In this document: positions 10,101-17,195 of the stretch, in pieces | Numbering within the stretch: the first letter of the stretch is position 1 | Layout: each line of letters starts with the position of its first letter | Assembly (NCBI GenBank): GCA_964474415.1 | Contig: CAYYSO010000011.1 | Coordinates: 1-32,510 of the forward strand | DNA: 32,510 nt | Direction: 5' to 3' | From: Methylomarinum sp964474415 | GTDB lineage: Bacteria > Pseudomonadota > Gammaproteobacteria > Methylococcales > Methylomonadaceae | Notes under the pieces: generated by a model | Databases searched by the model: none | What the model was told of the DNA's origin: nothing | Seen by the model: the letters and a program-made list of their open reading frames with translations, nothing else | Translations under genes and position numbers: made by a program

Positions 10101-10310
10101 CTCTTCCAGTTTTCTGGTAACCAGGGTTTCCACATCGACCGGAGAAGCCCCGGGATAGTCTGTGGTAATATTGATTTTTGCCATATTAATGTCCGGGTAG
10201 CGTTCAGCCGGAAGCGCAAACATGGCAAAAAAACCTGCTGCTATTAGCAGGATAAAGAGCAAATTGAAAAATACCTTTTGCTCTAGAGAAAAGCGACCTA
10301 ATGAATCCAT
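7188..10310 (-). CDS. RND-family efflux pump, inner-membrane permease (AcrB/HAE1-like)
   Basis: A proton-driven inner-membrane exporter of 1040 residues, the normal RND length, with two repeats of transmembrane bundle plus large periplasmic loop. Seen: an N-terminal helix (about 12-33), the porter-domain start AERYPDINMAKINITTDYPG, and the TM4 proton-relay pair D402-D403 in GIIVDDAIVVTEN. The second-half equivalent near residue 945 reads VVNDALVLIDF, so the lysine of the AcrB TM10 relay (K940) is replaced by Asn and the neighbouring Asn by Asp. Several environmental RND subgroups share this pattern, so transport coupling may differ from AcrB. The adaptor gene ends 7 bases upstream and the phosphoesterase-like gene overlaps its stop. 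No outer-membrane channel gene is adjacent, so a TolC-type partner must come from elsewhere. Substrate is unknown. Confidence 0.93.
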   Translation of the reverse strand: MDSLGRFSLEQKVFFNLLFILLIAAGFFAMFALPAERYPDINMAKINITTDYPGASPVDVETLVTRKLEEAIENIENIEWISSSSQAEHSYIRIKLVDDSDYADLFDEIRFHILNAKADLPAEIEQPKIEDVTMGVLLPVVVVNLGGDHENRALALMADEIKSSLKKITGVKKVLISGEMVREFHIYLDPERLRFFGVNFDTVTRALQQANVSMTAGKLETNTQEFLIKVDERFHDRDLLLKTIIRRDGDGSFIHLADLITRIGYDYRKPNVISTVNGKNAIALNVIKTPQGNALAIKAQVQKLLDKFKPLIEKENLEVTLTQDSSIKINDGLSTLGWNFVVGMLLVSLISWYFMGIRNAGLITIGIPFSFLFTMLIMYLVGYSFNELTLFAFVLVSGIIVDDAIVVTENIYRYIQQGHQTYQAIVEGVAEVALPVLSSTLTTIAAFLPLLIMTGTTGEFFAQIPAIVSFALIASLFECFFILPVHYMDFGPQKAKMLSQRLEDDNFIVSFFRVITKYMLNWTLRFRMLTIVLILCLFGLSVGIMYVSMTGIMPLVKTQFFPDDYAVYFVDIEGEPNISMDKMDDVIRQISNTVMTEGSGKVQSATGMAGVYMNDGYDWVYGNNLGLVIVTLPSKDKQTIADPMEYLEEIRKKLKQRFEHNGIVLRVHPLKDGPPSGKAINIKVMGSNVNAVAKLTDELMKFLTTQKDIAPYLVELENDKGEPKRVYRFDIRHDRVKEYNLNSSEVSRLAASVLDGHYIGKFRSSDEEIDLKLLFDRGKIEIPEQALSIPVVESAVGPILLGDLTHLRTYFEPGKLNRYQGQRAISIKSDLETGASISSTYVVNKVADYYASIRNQYPGVSVLFGGEYESTQKSYQSLLFAFAIAVMIIYMVLATQFQSYLQPIIILFAVLFAIIGIILGKFLAQSIFTVNSFIAVIGVIGVVVNDALVLIDFMNKGYRSGLSRRQAIDRAIKIRLRPIILTTLTTLLGLLPMALGIPSYSIVWGAMASTFVCGLGAATLLTLWVVPVLWDLIKAREERA

Positions 10311-10317
10311 AAGTTAA

Positions 10318-11313
10318 TCAATGCTGAAAGAGTTTGAATTGGTCGCCGAGTTTGATCTCATTGGATATTATTTTGACTTGATTATCCGATGGATTAGCGA
10401 GCAATTTAACCCGTATGCGCTTTCCATCACCTTTACGCTCCAGCCAATATTCTTCAAAACGCTCGTCCAATGCACCTTTAGGGATTACAAATGTGCTGCT
10501 TTTGTTATCGGCTATAGCAAGTGTCAGTTCTGCACGCATTCCTCCATGAATGACCTCAGGAAACTGATCAATTAACAAATCGACTAAAATTTTACGGGTT
10601 TTTTCGTCAAATCCAGGCGAAATATGTTCAATTGTCGCGATGGCTTTGGTTCTTACTTCTGGAAAAAACACTTCAATTTGGGATTGATTATTCTTAAGTG
10701 ACTGTAACTCTTGATGGGACAACGTCAGCGGAATAAGCAGCTGCGCATAATTTCCAGCATGAGCCAAAACCTGACCTTCATTTACCCATTGGTCAGTCTC
10801 TATATTGCGATCAATTACCAACCACCCTGCAGGGGTTTTAATACAATGACGCCGTTTTAGTTCTTCCAAACGTTGTTTACGCAAGGACGCAATCGTTGCC
10901 GCTTTTCTGGCATTATTTAAATTGCGTTTCAAACCGTCCAGAATACTGATAGCCGAGGTTTGTCTTTTGACCAGTTTTTCATGCCGGGACACTTCCTTTT
11001 TATAATAATTAATATCTACATAATGTTGGGATATTTCGCTTTGGGCCGATTGAATATCAATATTCACAAATGTATCATCCAGACAGGCAAATTTCTCAGA
11101 AGCTGGAATCGGCTCACCAATATCGGCATAAATTTTAATCACTTTACCGGAAACTTCCGAAATCAAGGGCATCTTGGCGCGAGCGCGGGTAAATCCGGTA
11201 ATTGTTACATTCCGCACAGCAGGCTCAACTCCGACCCATTGTTCTTGTGCAAAAAGTGACGGACTAAGAATTGTTTGGATTACAATGATGATTAAAAGCT
11301 GGATAAATTTCAT
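10318..11313 (-). CDS. RND efflux periplasmic adaptor (membrane fusion protein)
   Basis: A 331-residue HlyD/AcrA-type adaptor. It starts with a Sec signal peptide (MKFIQLLIIIVIQTILSPSLFA, cleavage likely after SLFA near residue 22). A lipoyl half-motif follows (PLISEVSGKVIKIYADIGEPI), then a short alpha-helical hairpin rich in basic and polar residues (about 88-152, QSAQSEISQHYVD to KQRLEELKRR), the second lipoyl half (IKTPAGWLVIDRNIETDQWVNEGQVL), a beta-barrel and a membrane-proximal end. There is no lipobox, so it should be a soluble or peripherally attached periplasmic protein. It is the first gene of the minus-strand operon and would bridge the pump to an outer-membrane channel. The short hairpin suggests a channel partner differing from TolC-type long-hairpin docking, which is inference. 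Confidence 0.88.
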   Translation of the reverse strand: MKFIQLLIIIVIQTILSPSLFAQEQWVGVEPAVRNVTITGFTRARAKMPLISEVSGKVIKIYADIGEPIPASEKFACLDDTFVNIDIQSAQSEISQHYVDINYYKKEVSRHEKLVKRQTSAISILDGLKRNLNNARKAATIASLRKQRLEELKRRHCIKTPAGWLVIDRNIETDQWVNEGQVLAHAGNYAQLLIPLTLSHQELQSLKNNQSQIEVFFPEVRTKAIATIEHISPGFDEKTRKILVDLLIDQFPEVIHGGMRAELTLAIADNKSSTFVIPKGALDERFEEYWLERKGDGKRIRVKLLANPSDNQVKIISNEIKLGDQFKLFQH

Positions 11314-11846
11314 AAATGCCCTATATCAAAGAATTATTTATACATGTAGCGAATAACCATACTCAATGCAAACAGATGTGTCAGACTTGGTACCGCTTAA
11401 GTTTAGCTGAACTTTTGAGAAGAATTCGTTGCCGTTTCAATTATATCTACCATTTACAGCGAACAACGAGGAATAAATAACATCTTATATAAACTGAGAT
11501 TACCAACTTGGTGAAAACCAGTATTTATACTCCGATAGATTATCTAACATTAGGCGCGCCTAGTTTTCGTTCTTTTAGTCGTATATACAAAAAATATATG
11601 GAAAAGGAAATGCTGTTTTAATGCTATCCTGATCTTATAAATCACAGGCGATTTACTTTAAGATTGTTCAGACAACCATCGACTTAAATGATTTTTATAA
11701 AGGCAAGATTTTCATCTGCCAGCATAATGAGCTTTGTACAACACCGGTAACCCTAAAAAGGCATTAATTATAAATGGCTATGAATTAAACACAGGCTAGG
11801 GTAACTAAGTGGGTTTTAATTCAATTAGTAACTTCTAAATCAACAA
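11314..11846. other. Non-coding interval upstream of the RND operon
   Basis: About 530 bases without a supported gene. It must hold the promoter of the minus-strand efflux operon near its left end, but I could not pick convincing -35/-10 boxes. The clearest structure is a perfect 12-base palindrome TAGGCGCGCCTA at 11551-11562, GC-rich in otherwise AT-rich DNA. No RNA gene or terminator is recognised. Confidence 0.5.
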
Positions 11847-11966
11847 TCAACTGTTTTTAAGCGGTTGGTCATCATGATGATTTTTGTCGTGTCTATACTG
11901 TCCTCCAACATCATCACATCCAGACATAACAAATAATAGAAGGAATAAAATTATCCGTTTGTACAT
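11847..11966 (-). CDS. Small 39-residue lipoprotein
   Basis: The frame is open farther upstream, but the ATG at 11964-11966 is preferred: AAAGGTG lies at ribosome-site distance before it, and the product then starts with an ideal lipoprotein signal (MYKRIILFLLLFVMSGC). The lipobox is VMSGC with the lipid-bearing cysteine at residue 17. Asp at +2 (CDD) would favour inner-membrane retention under E. coli Lol rules. The mature part is only 23 residues, hydrophilic and His/Asp rich (YRHDKNHHDDQ), which might bind metal. No homologue is recognised. It stands alone, with long non-coding stretches on both sides. Confidence 0.6.
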   Translation of the reverse strand: MYKRIILFLLLFVMSGCDDVGGQYRHDKNHHDDQPLKNS

Positions 11967-12310
11967 AAAAACACCTTTGAAATAATTATTGTTTAATGAC
12001 AAAATGGAAATATCGGTTTTCAACTTAAGCAGGGACTGTGTCTGCGTGGGGTATGTCTTGTAGATCGGGTTGCCAGGTAAAAGGCATGCAAAGTAACCCC
12101 AGCATTTTGTCCCGCTTAAGGTTGATAGTCGAAATATTTTTTTAAAATAGCCATCGAAACAGTTCATTAAATATTTCATATATTGCCAAACTGTTCAAAT
12201 TTTTTCGTCTTTACTTTAATGGGCGTGACCATTTTTATGGTATCTCGCTTTTTTCGCATCAAACTAAGTACGGTGTATGGATGTTTCTTTAAGCGCTGGG
12301 AGAAAGTCTC
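11967..12310. other. Non-coding interval with no recognised gene
   Basis: About 340 bases between the small lipoprotein and a pseudogene. It must hold the lipoprotein promoter (minus strand). A purine-rich ribosome-site-like GGGAGAAAG precedes the pseudogene start at 12311. I see no RNA gene or clear repeat. Confidence 0.4.
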
Positions 12311-12722
12311 ATGAAATTTAAGTTACATACCCGAGAAACTGCACCGGCAGATAGTCAGCCTCTAATGGAGTGGTCATTAAAAAACTTTGGCATGATTCCG
12401 AATTTGCATGCTGTGATGGCCCAGGCTCCGGTAGTGCCAATATGATGAAGGTAAACGGTGCGATTACAGAAGCGCTGCGCAATAGCACTGAACTACCCAC
12501 AAAAAACTTCAGCTTCTTTACCTGACTGCTTTGGCCCTGGTTCATAACCGGGGGACACTGTGCGAGGAACAATTAGCGGCATTTTATGGGACTGGTTATG
12601 AGAATCGTCAGTTACTGGAAATCATATTGGGTATCTCGCAGAAAGTGATGAGTAACTATATAAACCACTTGGCACAAACGCTAGTTGACAAGATGTTTGA
12701 ACCGTATAGCTGGAATAAATAA
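12311..12722 (+). pseudogene. Decayed AhpD-like/carboxymuconolactone decarboxylase family gene
   Basis: Three fragments in different frames together match the ends of a CMD/AhpD-like peroxidase-fold protein of about 180-190 residues. The first, from ATG 12311, reads MKFKLHTRETAPADSQPLMEW and NFGMIPNLHAVMAQAPV before stopping near 12444. The second reads GAITEALRNSTELP, and the third reads ALALVHNRGTLCEEQLAAF, LEIILGISQKVMSNYINH and ends at 12722. The middle of the family, which carries the CxxC redox motif, is missing, and the second and third pieces are joined by a frameshift near 12520. A good ribosome site (GGGAGAAAG) remains upstream. This shows a once functional gene now broken by an internal deletion and frameshift. 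Confidence 0.8.
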
Positions 12723-13154
12723 GCGATGGTTGATGGAGAAAGATGTTTATTGTTTCAAGCTAAACTGTTGTTGTTTAGAATGGGCTAATCACAGTGGATT
12801 AAACAAATACAGACTTTACGGGTACAAAAAATTTTAAAAATGCTATAAAACCAACGAGTTGTGCTATTATTCTGTAGTCAACTGATATGCTTTTCAGGTT
12901 TATAATTATTTTTTACTTTAAGAAGCGCTTAATAATAGGTGAGATAGAATTGCCATTCGATTTTTAAAGTGCAGGGTTGTACCGTCAACGAATATTCCGT
13001 TTCTTGTTGTAGGCATAGGGTTGAAGCATTAGTCTTTGGTTTTTATGTGTAAGTGTTTGTTCTTAAGTATGTAAAATGCCTATGTTCGGCAAATGAATTA
13101 ATGCCATTAAATCGTAGTTTTAAAAGTTGCCATCAATTACTCAAGACAATAATT
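12723..13154. other. Non-coding interval upstream of the first acyltransferase
   Basis: About 430 bases. A 6-bp stem CTAAAC/GTTTAG near 12760-12778 and TTAAG-AAGCG-CTTAA near 12918-12932 are the only inverted repeats noted. The interval should contain the promoter of the acyltransferase. A frame continuous with that gene extends back to GTG 13053 but is probably untranslated leader. Confidence 0.35.
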
Positions 13155-13892
13155 ATGTTTGATAAATATTTCGAAGTTTTTTTAGCCGACACTCCCGAAA
13201 GTAAAGAGATAAATTACTCAATACGATATCAAGTTTATTGTGAAGAAATGGGGTTTGAAAGTAAAGATAACTTTCCTTCGCAAATGGAACATGACGATGA
13301 TGATGGAAGATCCATCCACTTTATAGTAAGAGATAAAATGTCTGGTTATTGGGTCGGCGCAATGCGATTGATTTATAAGCAGGATAGTTTGTTGCCAATC
13401 GAACAATGTTGCAAAATTAATGAAAAAATTGATAGCAATGACCTCTATGGGGCTGTCGAGTTATCCAGATTATGCTTGATTAAAGAGGTTAGGAGGCGAT
13501 TTAAAGACATTGACCCTCCTCATGGGATTATTGATGAATCTAAACAACCAAAAGAAACCGAGAAAATAAAATTGATGTTTAATCAACAGAAATTTAATCG
13601 AGTGATAATTTGGGGGTTGATTCATGCAGCTGCTGAATATTGTTGCTTTAATAATATTCATAATTGGTATTTTATGACCACACGCGCTTTGGCTAAAATA
13701 CTATGCAGAGGTGGTTTAAATTTGATGAAAATTGGGACATCTTGTCAGCATAAAGGCGAGAGATTTCCTTTCAGGATGAATGCGATAGAGACTTATCAAA
13801 GCAATATTTGGCAGGGTGGCTATAAAAATAGCTATCAACTGTTTTCTAAGTTGGCTAATAGTCAATCTTATAAAAATGCTGCTGCAGCTTAA
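13155..13892 (+). CDS. PEP-CTERM/exosortase-associated acyltransferase (autoinducer-synthase-like, copy 1)
   Basis: A 245-residue GNAT-fold protein of the LuxI-like/N-acyl amino acid synthase family (TIGR03694 type). It has FDKYFEVFLAD at the start, IRYQVYCEEMGFE, MEHDDDDGRSIHFIV (acidic triad region), WVGAMRLI and AVELSRLCLIKEVRRR, which line up with the conserved Arg, Glu, Asp, Asp and E-x-x-R positions of autoinducer synthases. Family members transfer fatty acyl groups from ACP to an amino acid, and published work on N-acyl amino acid synthases ties them to PEP-CTERM systems. The start at 13155 was chosen because it aligns with the paralogue; GTG 13053 or ATG 13101 would add 34 or 18 residues, and no start has a strong ribosome site. 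It faces a paralogue tail to tail, 127 bases away. Confidence 0.8.
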   Translation: MFDKYFEVFLADTPESKEINYSIRYQVYCEEMGFESKDNFPSQMEHDDDDGRSIHFIVRDKMSGYWVGAMRLIYKQDSLLPIEQCCKINEKIDSNDLYGAVELSRLCLIKEVRRRFKDIDPPHGIIDESKQPKETEKIKLMFNQQKFNRVIIWGLIHAAAEYCCFNNIHNWYFMTTRALAKILCRGGLNLMKIGTSCQHKGERFPFRMNAIETYQSNIWQGGYKNSYQLFSKLANSQSYKNAAAA

Positions 13893-14019
13893 AAGTTAAT
13901 TTGATTACACATCAACAAACAACAGGGCCTTAATTCTTTTTACTACTGAAACAAGAAAGGCGAAGAATTTTAACAAAACGTTATTCAAGTATGTACAGAG
14001 TTAAATAAATAAAGCTTGC

Positions 14020-14757
14020 TTATAAGTCAAGACCATATTGACCATTATTAGTCAGCATATTCCATAAAGGTGGATTTTTTTGTGAAACACCGTTTAACAA
14101 ATCAGAGACCTTTATGACTCCAGGCTTTCTTTTACCGTGATATTCAGTAATCGGTCCTATACTAGTGAAACGGATGCCTAGAGTCGACAAAAAACGCAAT
14201 AAGGCGGGTTCCATCACTGCAAACCAGTAATGTATGTCATGTTCTTTACTGATTCGAATCTGGCAAGCTATGAGTGCAATAGTGATGTGGGGAAAAGTTC
14301 GCCTCTCATCTTCAGAAATCAAAGCAATTGAGTTGTCATGAATCCCTGTTAAAGAATCCTCCTTATCATATTTTCTGCGTTTAAATTCTTTCGACACGCA
14401 AAAACGTGAGACTTCAGCAAGCTTGTTTCGTGGAATCTTGTTTAATAAATCATGATTGTCTATTTTACTATGAATCTCAATTGGAAATAATTTGTCTGGA
14501 TTATTATGATCGGGAAGAATTAGCCTAGTGGTTGCAGCAAAAGTGTTAGTTTTGCGGTGTCGAACAAGGTAGTGAATGGAAATTTCATCGAACTCATCGT
14601 ATTCCATTTCGCCGGGATGCTGCAAAGGATCTTCAAAGTGGGTTTCATTGCAGTAGACCTGGAAACGTAATTTATAAACTTCATTCTTAAGTTCGTCTGA
14701 TAATGCAGGAACCATTTCAAAATACTGATTAAAAGAGTCAAGTACCGTTTGTTCCAT
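14020..14757 (-). CDS. PEP-CTERM/exosortase-associated acyltransferase (autoinducer-synthase-like, copy 2)
   Basis: A second 245-residue member of the same family, diverged from copy 1. Matching blocks are FNQYFEMVPA, LRFQVYCNETHFED, MEYDEFDEISIHYLV, ATTRLILP, LFPIEIHSKID, LAEVSRFCVSKEFKRR and the C-terminal GPITEYHGKRKPG. The conserved Arg/Glu/Asp pattern and ExxR are retained, so it should be active. The ATG follows GAGG at 9-10 bases, a good ribosome site. The two copies are convergent. Having two diverged copies suggests two acyl or amino-acid specificities, which is inference. No LuxR-type receptor gene is adjacent. Confidence 0.85.
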   Translation of the reverse strand: MEQTVLDSFNQYFEMVPALSDELKNEVYKLRFQVYCNETHFEDPLQHPGEMEYDEFDEISIHYLVRHRKTNTFAATTRLILPDHNNPDKLFPIEIHSKIDNHDLLNKIPRNKLAEVSRFCVSKEFKRRKYDKEDSLTGIHDNSIALISEDERRTFPHITIALIACQIRISKEHDIHYWFAVMEPALLRFLSTLGIRFTSIGPITEYHGKRKPGVIKVSDLLNGVSQKNPPLWNMLTNNGQYGLDL

Positions 14758-15188
14758 AAGTTTTTACCTCAGATAAATACTTATTATGTTAAAAAAGTTG
14801 CAAATTTCTAAAAATGTACTAGATTGAAGCGAATGTAAATAGGGCATTTTTTGTTGAATTTTTTAAAGACAGAATTGCTTGATTTTTTTTGAACAGCAGG
14901 GAATATCTGGTTTTTAAAATAAATAAATTCATAAATAGTCTTTTTATAGGCTCCTAAAGAGTCACAAAAAAGATATTTATAAGTGATGGATTAAATTTAC
15001 TCATGTCTAAACTTTGCCAAAGGGTGGTTTCTTTTTACTAATAAAGAATAGCCTAAAATGAAATTTTAAGTAATTAAACATTAGTTTTCGATTTTACGTA
15101 GACTCCTTAGGAGGGGAAAGTCTAAAAGTTTTATAACAAAAACCTTACACTTTTAGTCAAATAAAATATTACCAAATGAGGCATAACA
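14758..15188. other. Divergent intergenic region between acyltransferase 2 and methyltransferase
   Basis: About 430 AT-rich bases holding promoters for both divergent genes. Most of it shows no clear pattern; the right end carries the hairpin region described separately. A TAAAAT at 15162-15167 could be a -10 box, with no good -35. Confidence 0.4.
15099..15156 (+). promoter_or_regulatory. Alternative hairpins in the leader of the methyltransferase gene
   Basis: One stem pairs TAGACT (15099-15104) with AGTCTA (15119-15124), enclosing an inner CTCC/GGAG pairing. A second stem pairs CTAAAAGT (15122-15129) with ACTTTTAG (15149-15156). The 3' arm of the first overlaps the 5' arm of the second, so they compete. 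The inner GGAGGGG is also ribosome-site-like. The gene starts 32 bases downstream, after GAGG. This could be a cis-acting RNA switch or overlapping protein-binding sites. Confidence 0.35.
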
Positions 15189-16226
15189 ATGTCTAAGATG
15201 CATGAACTGGATTTATCCAAACTTATTTTAATTTCTCAAGGCCATAGTGCTTTTCAACTCTTATGGGCTGGGAATGAATTTGATTTATATACAAGATTAT
15301 CTCTTGAACCTGGATTGAGTCTTCAGGAAATCGCTGAGTCACTTGAACTCAAAGAATATCCTTGTCGTGTTTTACTTATTGGGCTTACTGCTTTGGGCAT
15401 TATAAAAAAACAGGATGATTGTTATTATAATGCTGATTTAACTGAAAAAATGTTAGTAAAGGGAAAGCCCGATTATTTTGCACCTATTCTAGGTTGGCAA
15501 GCCCATATCGTATATCCAGGGATGATGGATTTCGTGGATTCCTTAAAACAGGGAACGAATGTAGGTTTACAACAATTTCCAGGAAATGAAGCGACTTTAT
15601 ATGAACGCTTGGTTAATGACTCAAAAATAGAGAATATTTTTCAGGATTCCATGAGCGCTTTATCAAATCAGGCAAATAAATATATTGTCGATGCCTACAA
15701 TTTTGGAAGATTTTCACATGTGGTCGATGCAGGAGGTGGGGATGGGACAAATGCTATCGCTCTTGCTAGACGCTATCCAAATCTCAAGGTAACAGTTTAT
15801 GATTCAGAGTCAGTGTGTCGAATCGCACAGGAAAAAATTTCTGAAGCTGGGTTAGCAGATAGAGTGTTTACATATGTTGGTGATTTTATGAAAGATCCCT
15901 TCCCTGAAAATATTGACGCTATAATGTTTTGTCATATTTTTCCTATATGGTCGATGGAGCATAATCTAGAGTTATTAAAAAAATGTCGTGCAAGTTTACC
16001 TGAAGATGGAGCTGTTATTCTCTTTAATATGATGGGGGATGATGATGATTGTGGTCCATTGAGTACAGCGCTTGGGTCACCTTATTTTTTAGCTATTGCA
16101 ACTGGCGAAGGTATGCTTCATGCATGGAAAGATTATGAAAAAGCTTGTAAAGAAACTGGTTTTAACAGTGTAACTCGTGTAAATGATTTACCGTTAAATC
16201 ACGGTATGTTAATAGCGGACGTTTAA
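15189..16226 (+). CDS. SAM-dependent O-methyltransferase (COMT/dimerization-domain type)
   Basis: This 345-residue protein has the two-part layout of plant-COMT-like and bacterial small-molecule O-methyltransferases. An N-terminal winged-helix dimerization domain (about 1-100, with FDLYTRLSLEPGLSLQEIAESL and LLIGLTALGIIKK) is followed by a Rossmann-type SAM domain. Motif I is VVDAGGGDGTNAIALA (about 179-194), then the acidic residue of motif II (VTVYDSE) and GDFMKDPFPENIDAIMF. The usual catalytic His region reads HAWKDYEKACKETGF, and the helix before it is NMMGDDDD. Relatives methylate hydroxyls of aromatic or polyketide natural products. A clear GAGG ribosome site precedes the ATG. The ThiF-like gene starts 27 bases after its stop, so the two form an operon. 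Substrate is unknown; context suggests a product of the neighbouring acyltransferases. Confidence 0.85.
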   Translation: MSKMHELDLSKLILISQGHSAFQLLWAGNEFDLYTRLSLEPGLSLQEIAESLELKEYPCRVLLIGLTALGIIKKQDDCYYNADLTEKMLVKGKPDYFAPILGWQAHIVYPGMMDFVDSLKQGTNVGLQQFPGNEATLYERLVNDSKIENIFQDSMSALSNQANKYIVDAYNFGRFSHVVDAGGGDGTNAIALARRYPNLKVTVYDSESVCRIAQEKISEAGLADRVFTYVGDFMKDPFPENIDAIMFCHIFPIWSMEHNLELLKKCRASLPEDGAVILFNMMGDDDDCGPLSTALGSPYFLAIATGEGMLHAWKDYEKACKETGFNSVTRVNDLPLNHGMLIADV

Positions 16227-16253
16227 ATTTTGAATACATGAAGTGGACAGACT

Positions 16254-17054
16254 ATGAAAATTAAACCGGAACCTTTTGACTACAATGTTGCCTTCCAGAG
16301 AAATTTAGGTTTTTTAAATAAAACTGAACAAACAAAATTAAGAAATTCACGCATAGCTGTAGCAGGCCTTGGAGGTACCGGTGGGGCACAGGTTCATGCA
16401 TTAAGTCGCCTGGGTATTGGTGCGTTTAATTTGGCCGATCCTGATATTTTTGAATTAGCAAACTTTAATCGCCAAATAGGGGCGACTATGGAAACGATTG
16501 GTCGACCTAAAGCGACTGTGATGAAAGAACTGGTTCATGGTATTAATCCTGAGGCTGATGTTCAGTTATTTGGTTCAGGAATAAATGCAGAAAATATTGA
16601 AAAATTTCTGGATGACGTTGATTTGGTGGTTGATTCATTGGATTTTTATTGTTTTAAAGAAAGATTTTTACTTTACCAGTATGCGCGGGAATACAATATT
16701 TGGGTTTTAACATCTCCGCCATTAGGGTTTGGCTGTACATTATTGATTTTTGATCCAAAGGGGATGAAGTTTGAAGACTATTTCGGCTTTAATGAAGAAA
16801 TGAATGAGCAGGAGTTAGCTGCCAGATTGGTCAACGGCATTGCTCCTGACGCATATATGATGCAATATATAAATCAGAATGGTCTTGATCTGGAAGGGCA
16901 TCAATTACCGTCAGTTGGTGCGGCTCCTTTTTTAATTGCGGGTATTATTTCAACTGAGGTAATGAATCTTTTAACCCATAAAAAACCTGTTGTAGCAGTC
17001 CCGGAAATAATTCAGTTTGATGCATTGCTCCACAAATACTCTCGGACAATTTAA
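16254..17054 (+). CDS. ThiF/MoeB/E1-like adenylyltransferase
   Basis: A 266-residue E1-fold enzyme. The nucleotide loop GLGGTGG (38-44), the acidic strand LADPDIFELANFNRQIG with the Asn-Arg-Gln set, the following lysine (GRPKATV) and VVDSLDF are all present, so the ATP-dependent carboxylate-adenylating core looks intact. The C-terminal CxxC zinc pairs of MoeB/ThiF are absent, and no ThiS/MoaD-like carrier is nearby, so thiamine or molybdopterin sulfur transfer is unlikely. Nitroreductase-fold and ThiF domains are fused in one chain in the M. tuberculosis Rv1355c family as I remember it; here they appear as neighbouring separate genes. The likely role is activating a carboxylate for a tailoring reaction. 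It is co-directional with the methyltransferase before it and the nitroreductase-like gene after it. Confidence 0.85.
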   Translation: MKIKPEPFDYNVAFQRNLGFLNKTEQTKLRNSRIAVAGLGGTGGAQVHALSRLGIGAFNLADPDIFELANFNRQIGATMETIGRPKATVMKELVHGINPEADVQLFGSGINAENIEKFLDDVDLVVDSLDFYCFKERFLLYQYAREYNIWVLTSPPLGFGCTLLIFDPKGMKFEDYFGFNEEMNEQELAARLVNGIAPDAYMMQYINQNGLDLEGHQLPSVGAAPFLIAGIISTEVMNLLTHKKPVVAVPEIIQFDALLHKYSRTI

Positions 17055-17094
17055 AAATTTCTGATTGCTTTCACTGTTAATAACGTACGAAATA

Positions 17095-17148
17095 GGTTGA
17101 GCAAGTGCTCGTAATTCTATGAATATAATACACATATGATTGTCATAT
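17095..17148 (+). promoter_or_regulatory. Palindromes and promoter-like elements before the nitroreductase-like gene
   Basis: GAGCA-AG-TGCTC (17099-17110) and ATATGA-TTG-TCATAT (17134-17148) are short perfect inverted repeats flanking a TATAAT at 17124-17129. A GG-N10-GC spacing (17095-17108), as in sigma-54 promoters, overlaps the first, but its flanking bases fit the consensus poorly. This suggests separate regulation of the downstream gene. Confidence 0.3.
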
Positions 17149-17195
17149 TATTTCGGGTGCGTTCTTTGGATACTCATAGAGTTTAAAATAAGAAA

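Noticed and set aside
11967..12179. Longer version of the small lipoprotein starting at 12179
   Set aside because: It would bury the lipoprotein signal peptide in the middle of the chain; ATG 11966 has its own ribosome site.
13053..13154. N-terminal extension of acyltransferase copy 1 from GTG 13053
   Set aside because: The extra 34 residues have no counterpart in the paralogue, and no ribosome site precedes the GTG.
13893..14019. Terminator between the convergent acyltransferases
   Set aside because: Only a 7-base AATTCTT/AAGAATT match with a long loop was seen, and it has no GC-rich stem.
16254..17054. Calling the ThiF-like gene thiF or moeB
   Set aside because: The zinc-binding CxxC pairs and any ThiS/MoaD partner are missing; neighbours point to a different pathway.
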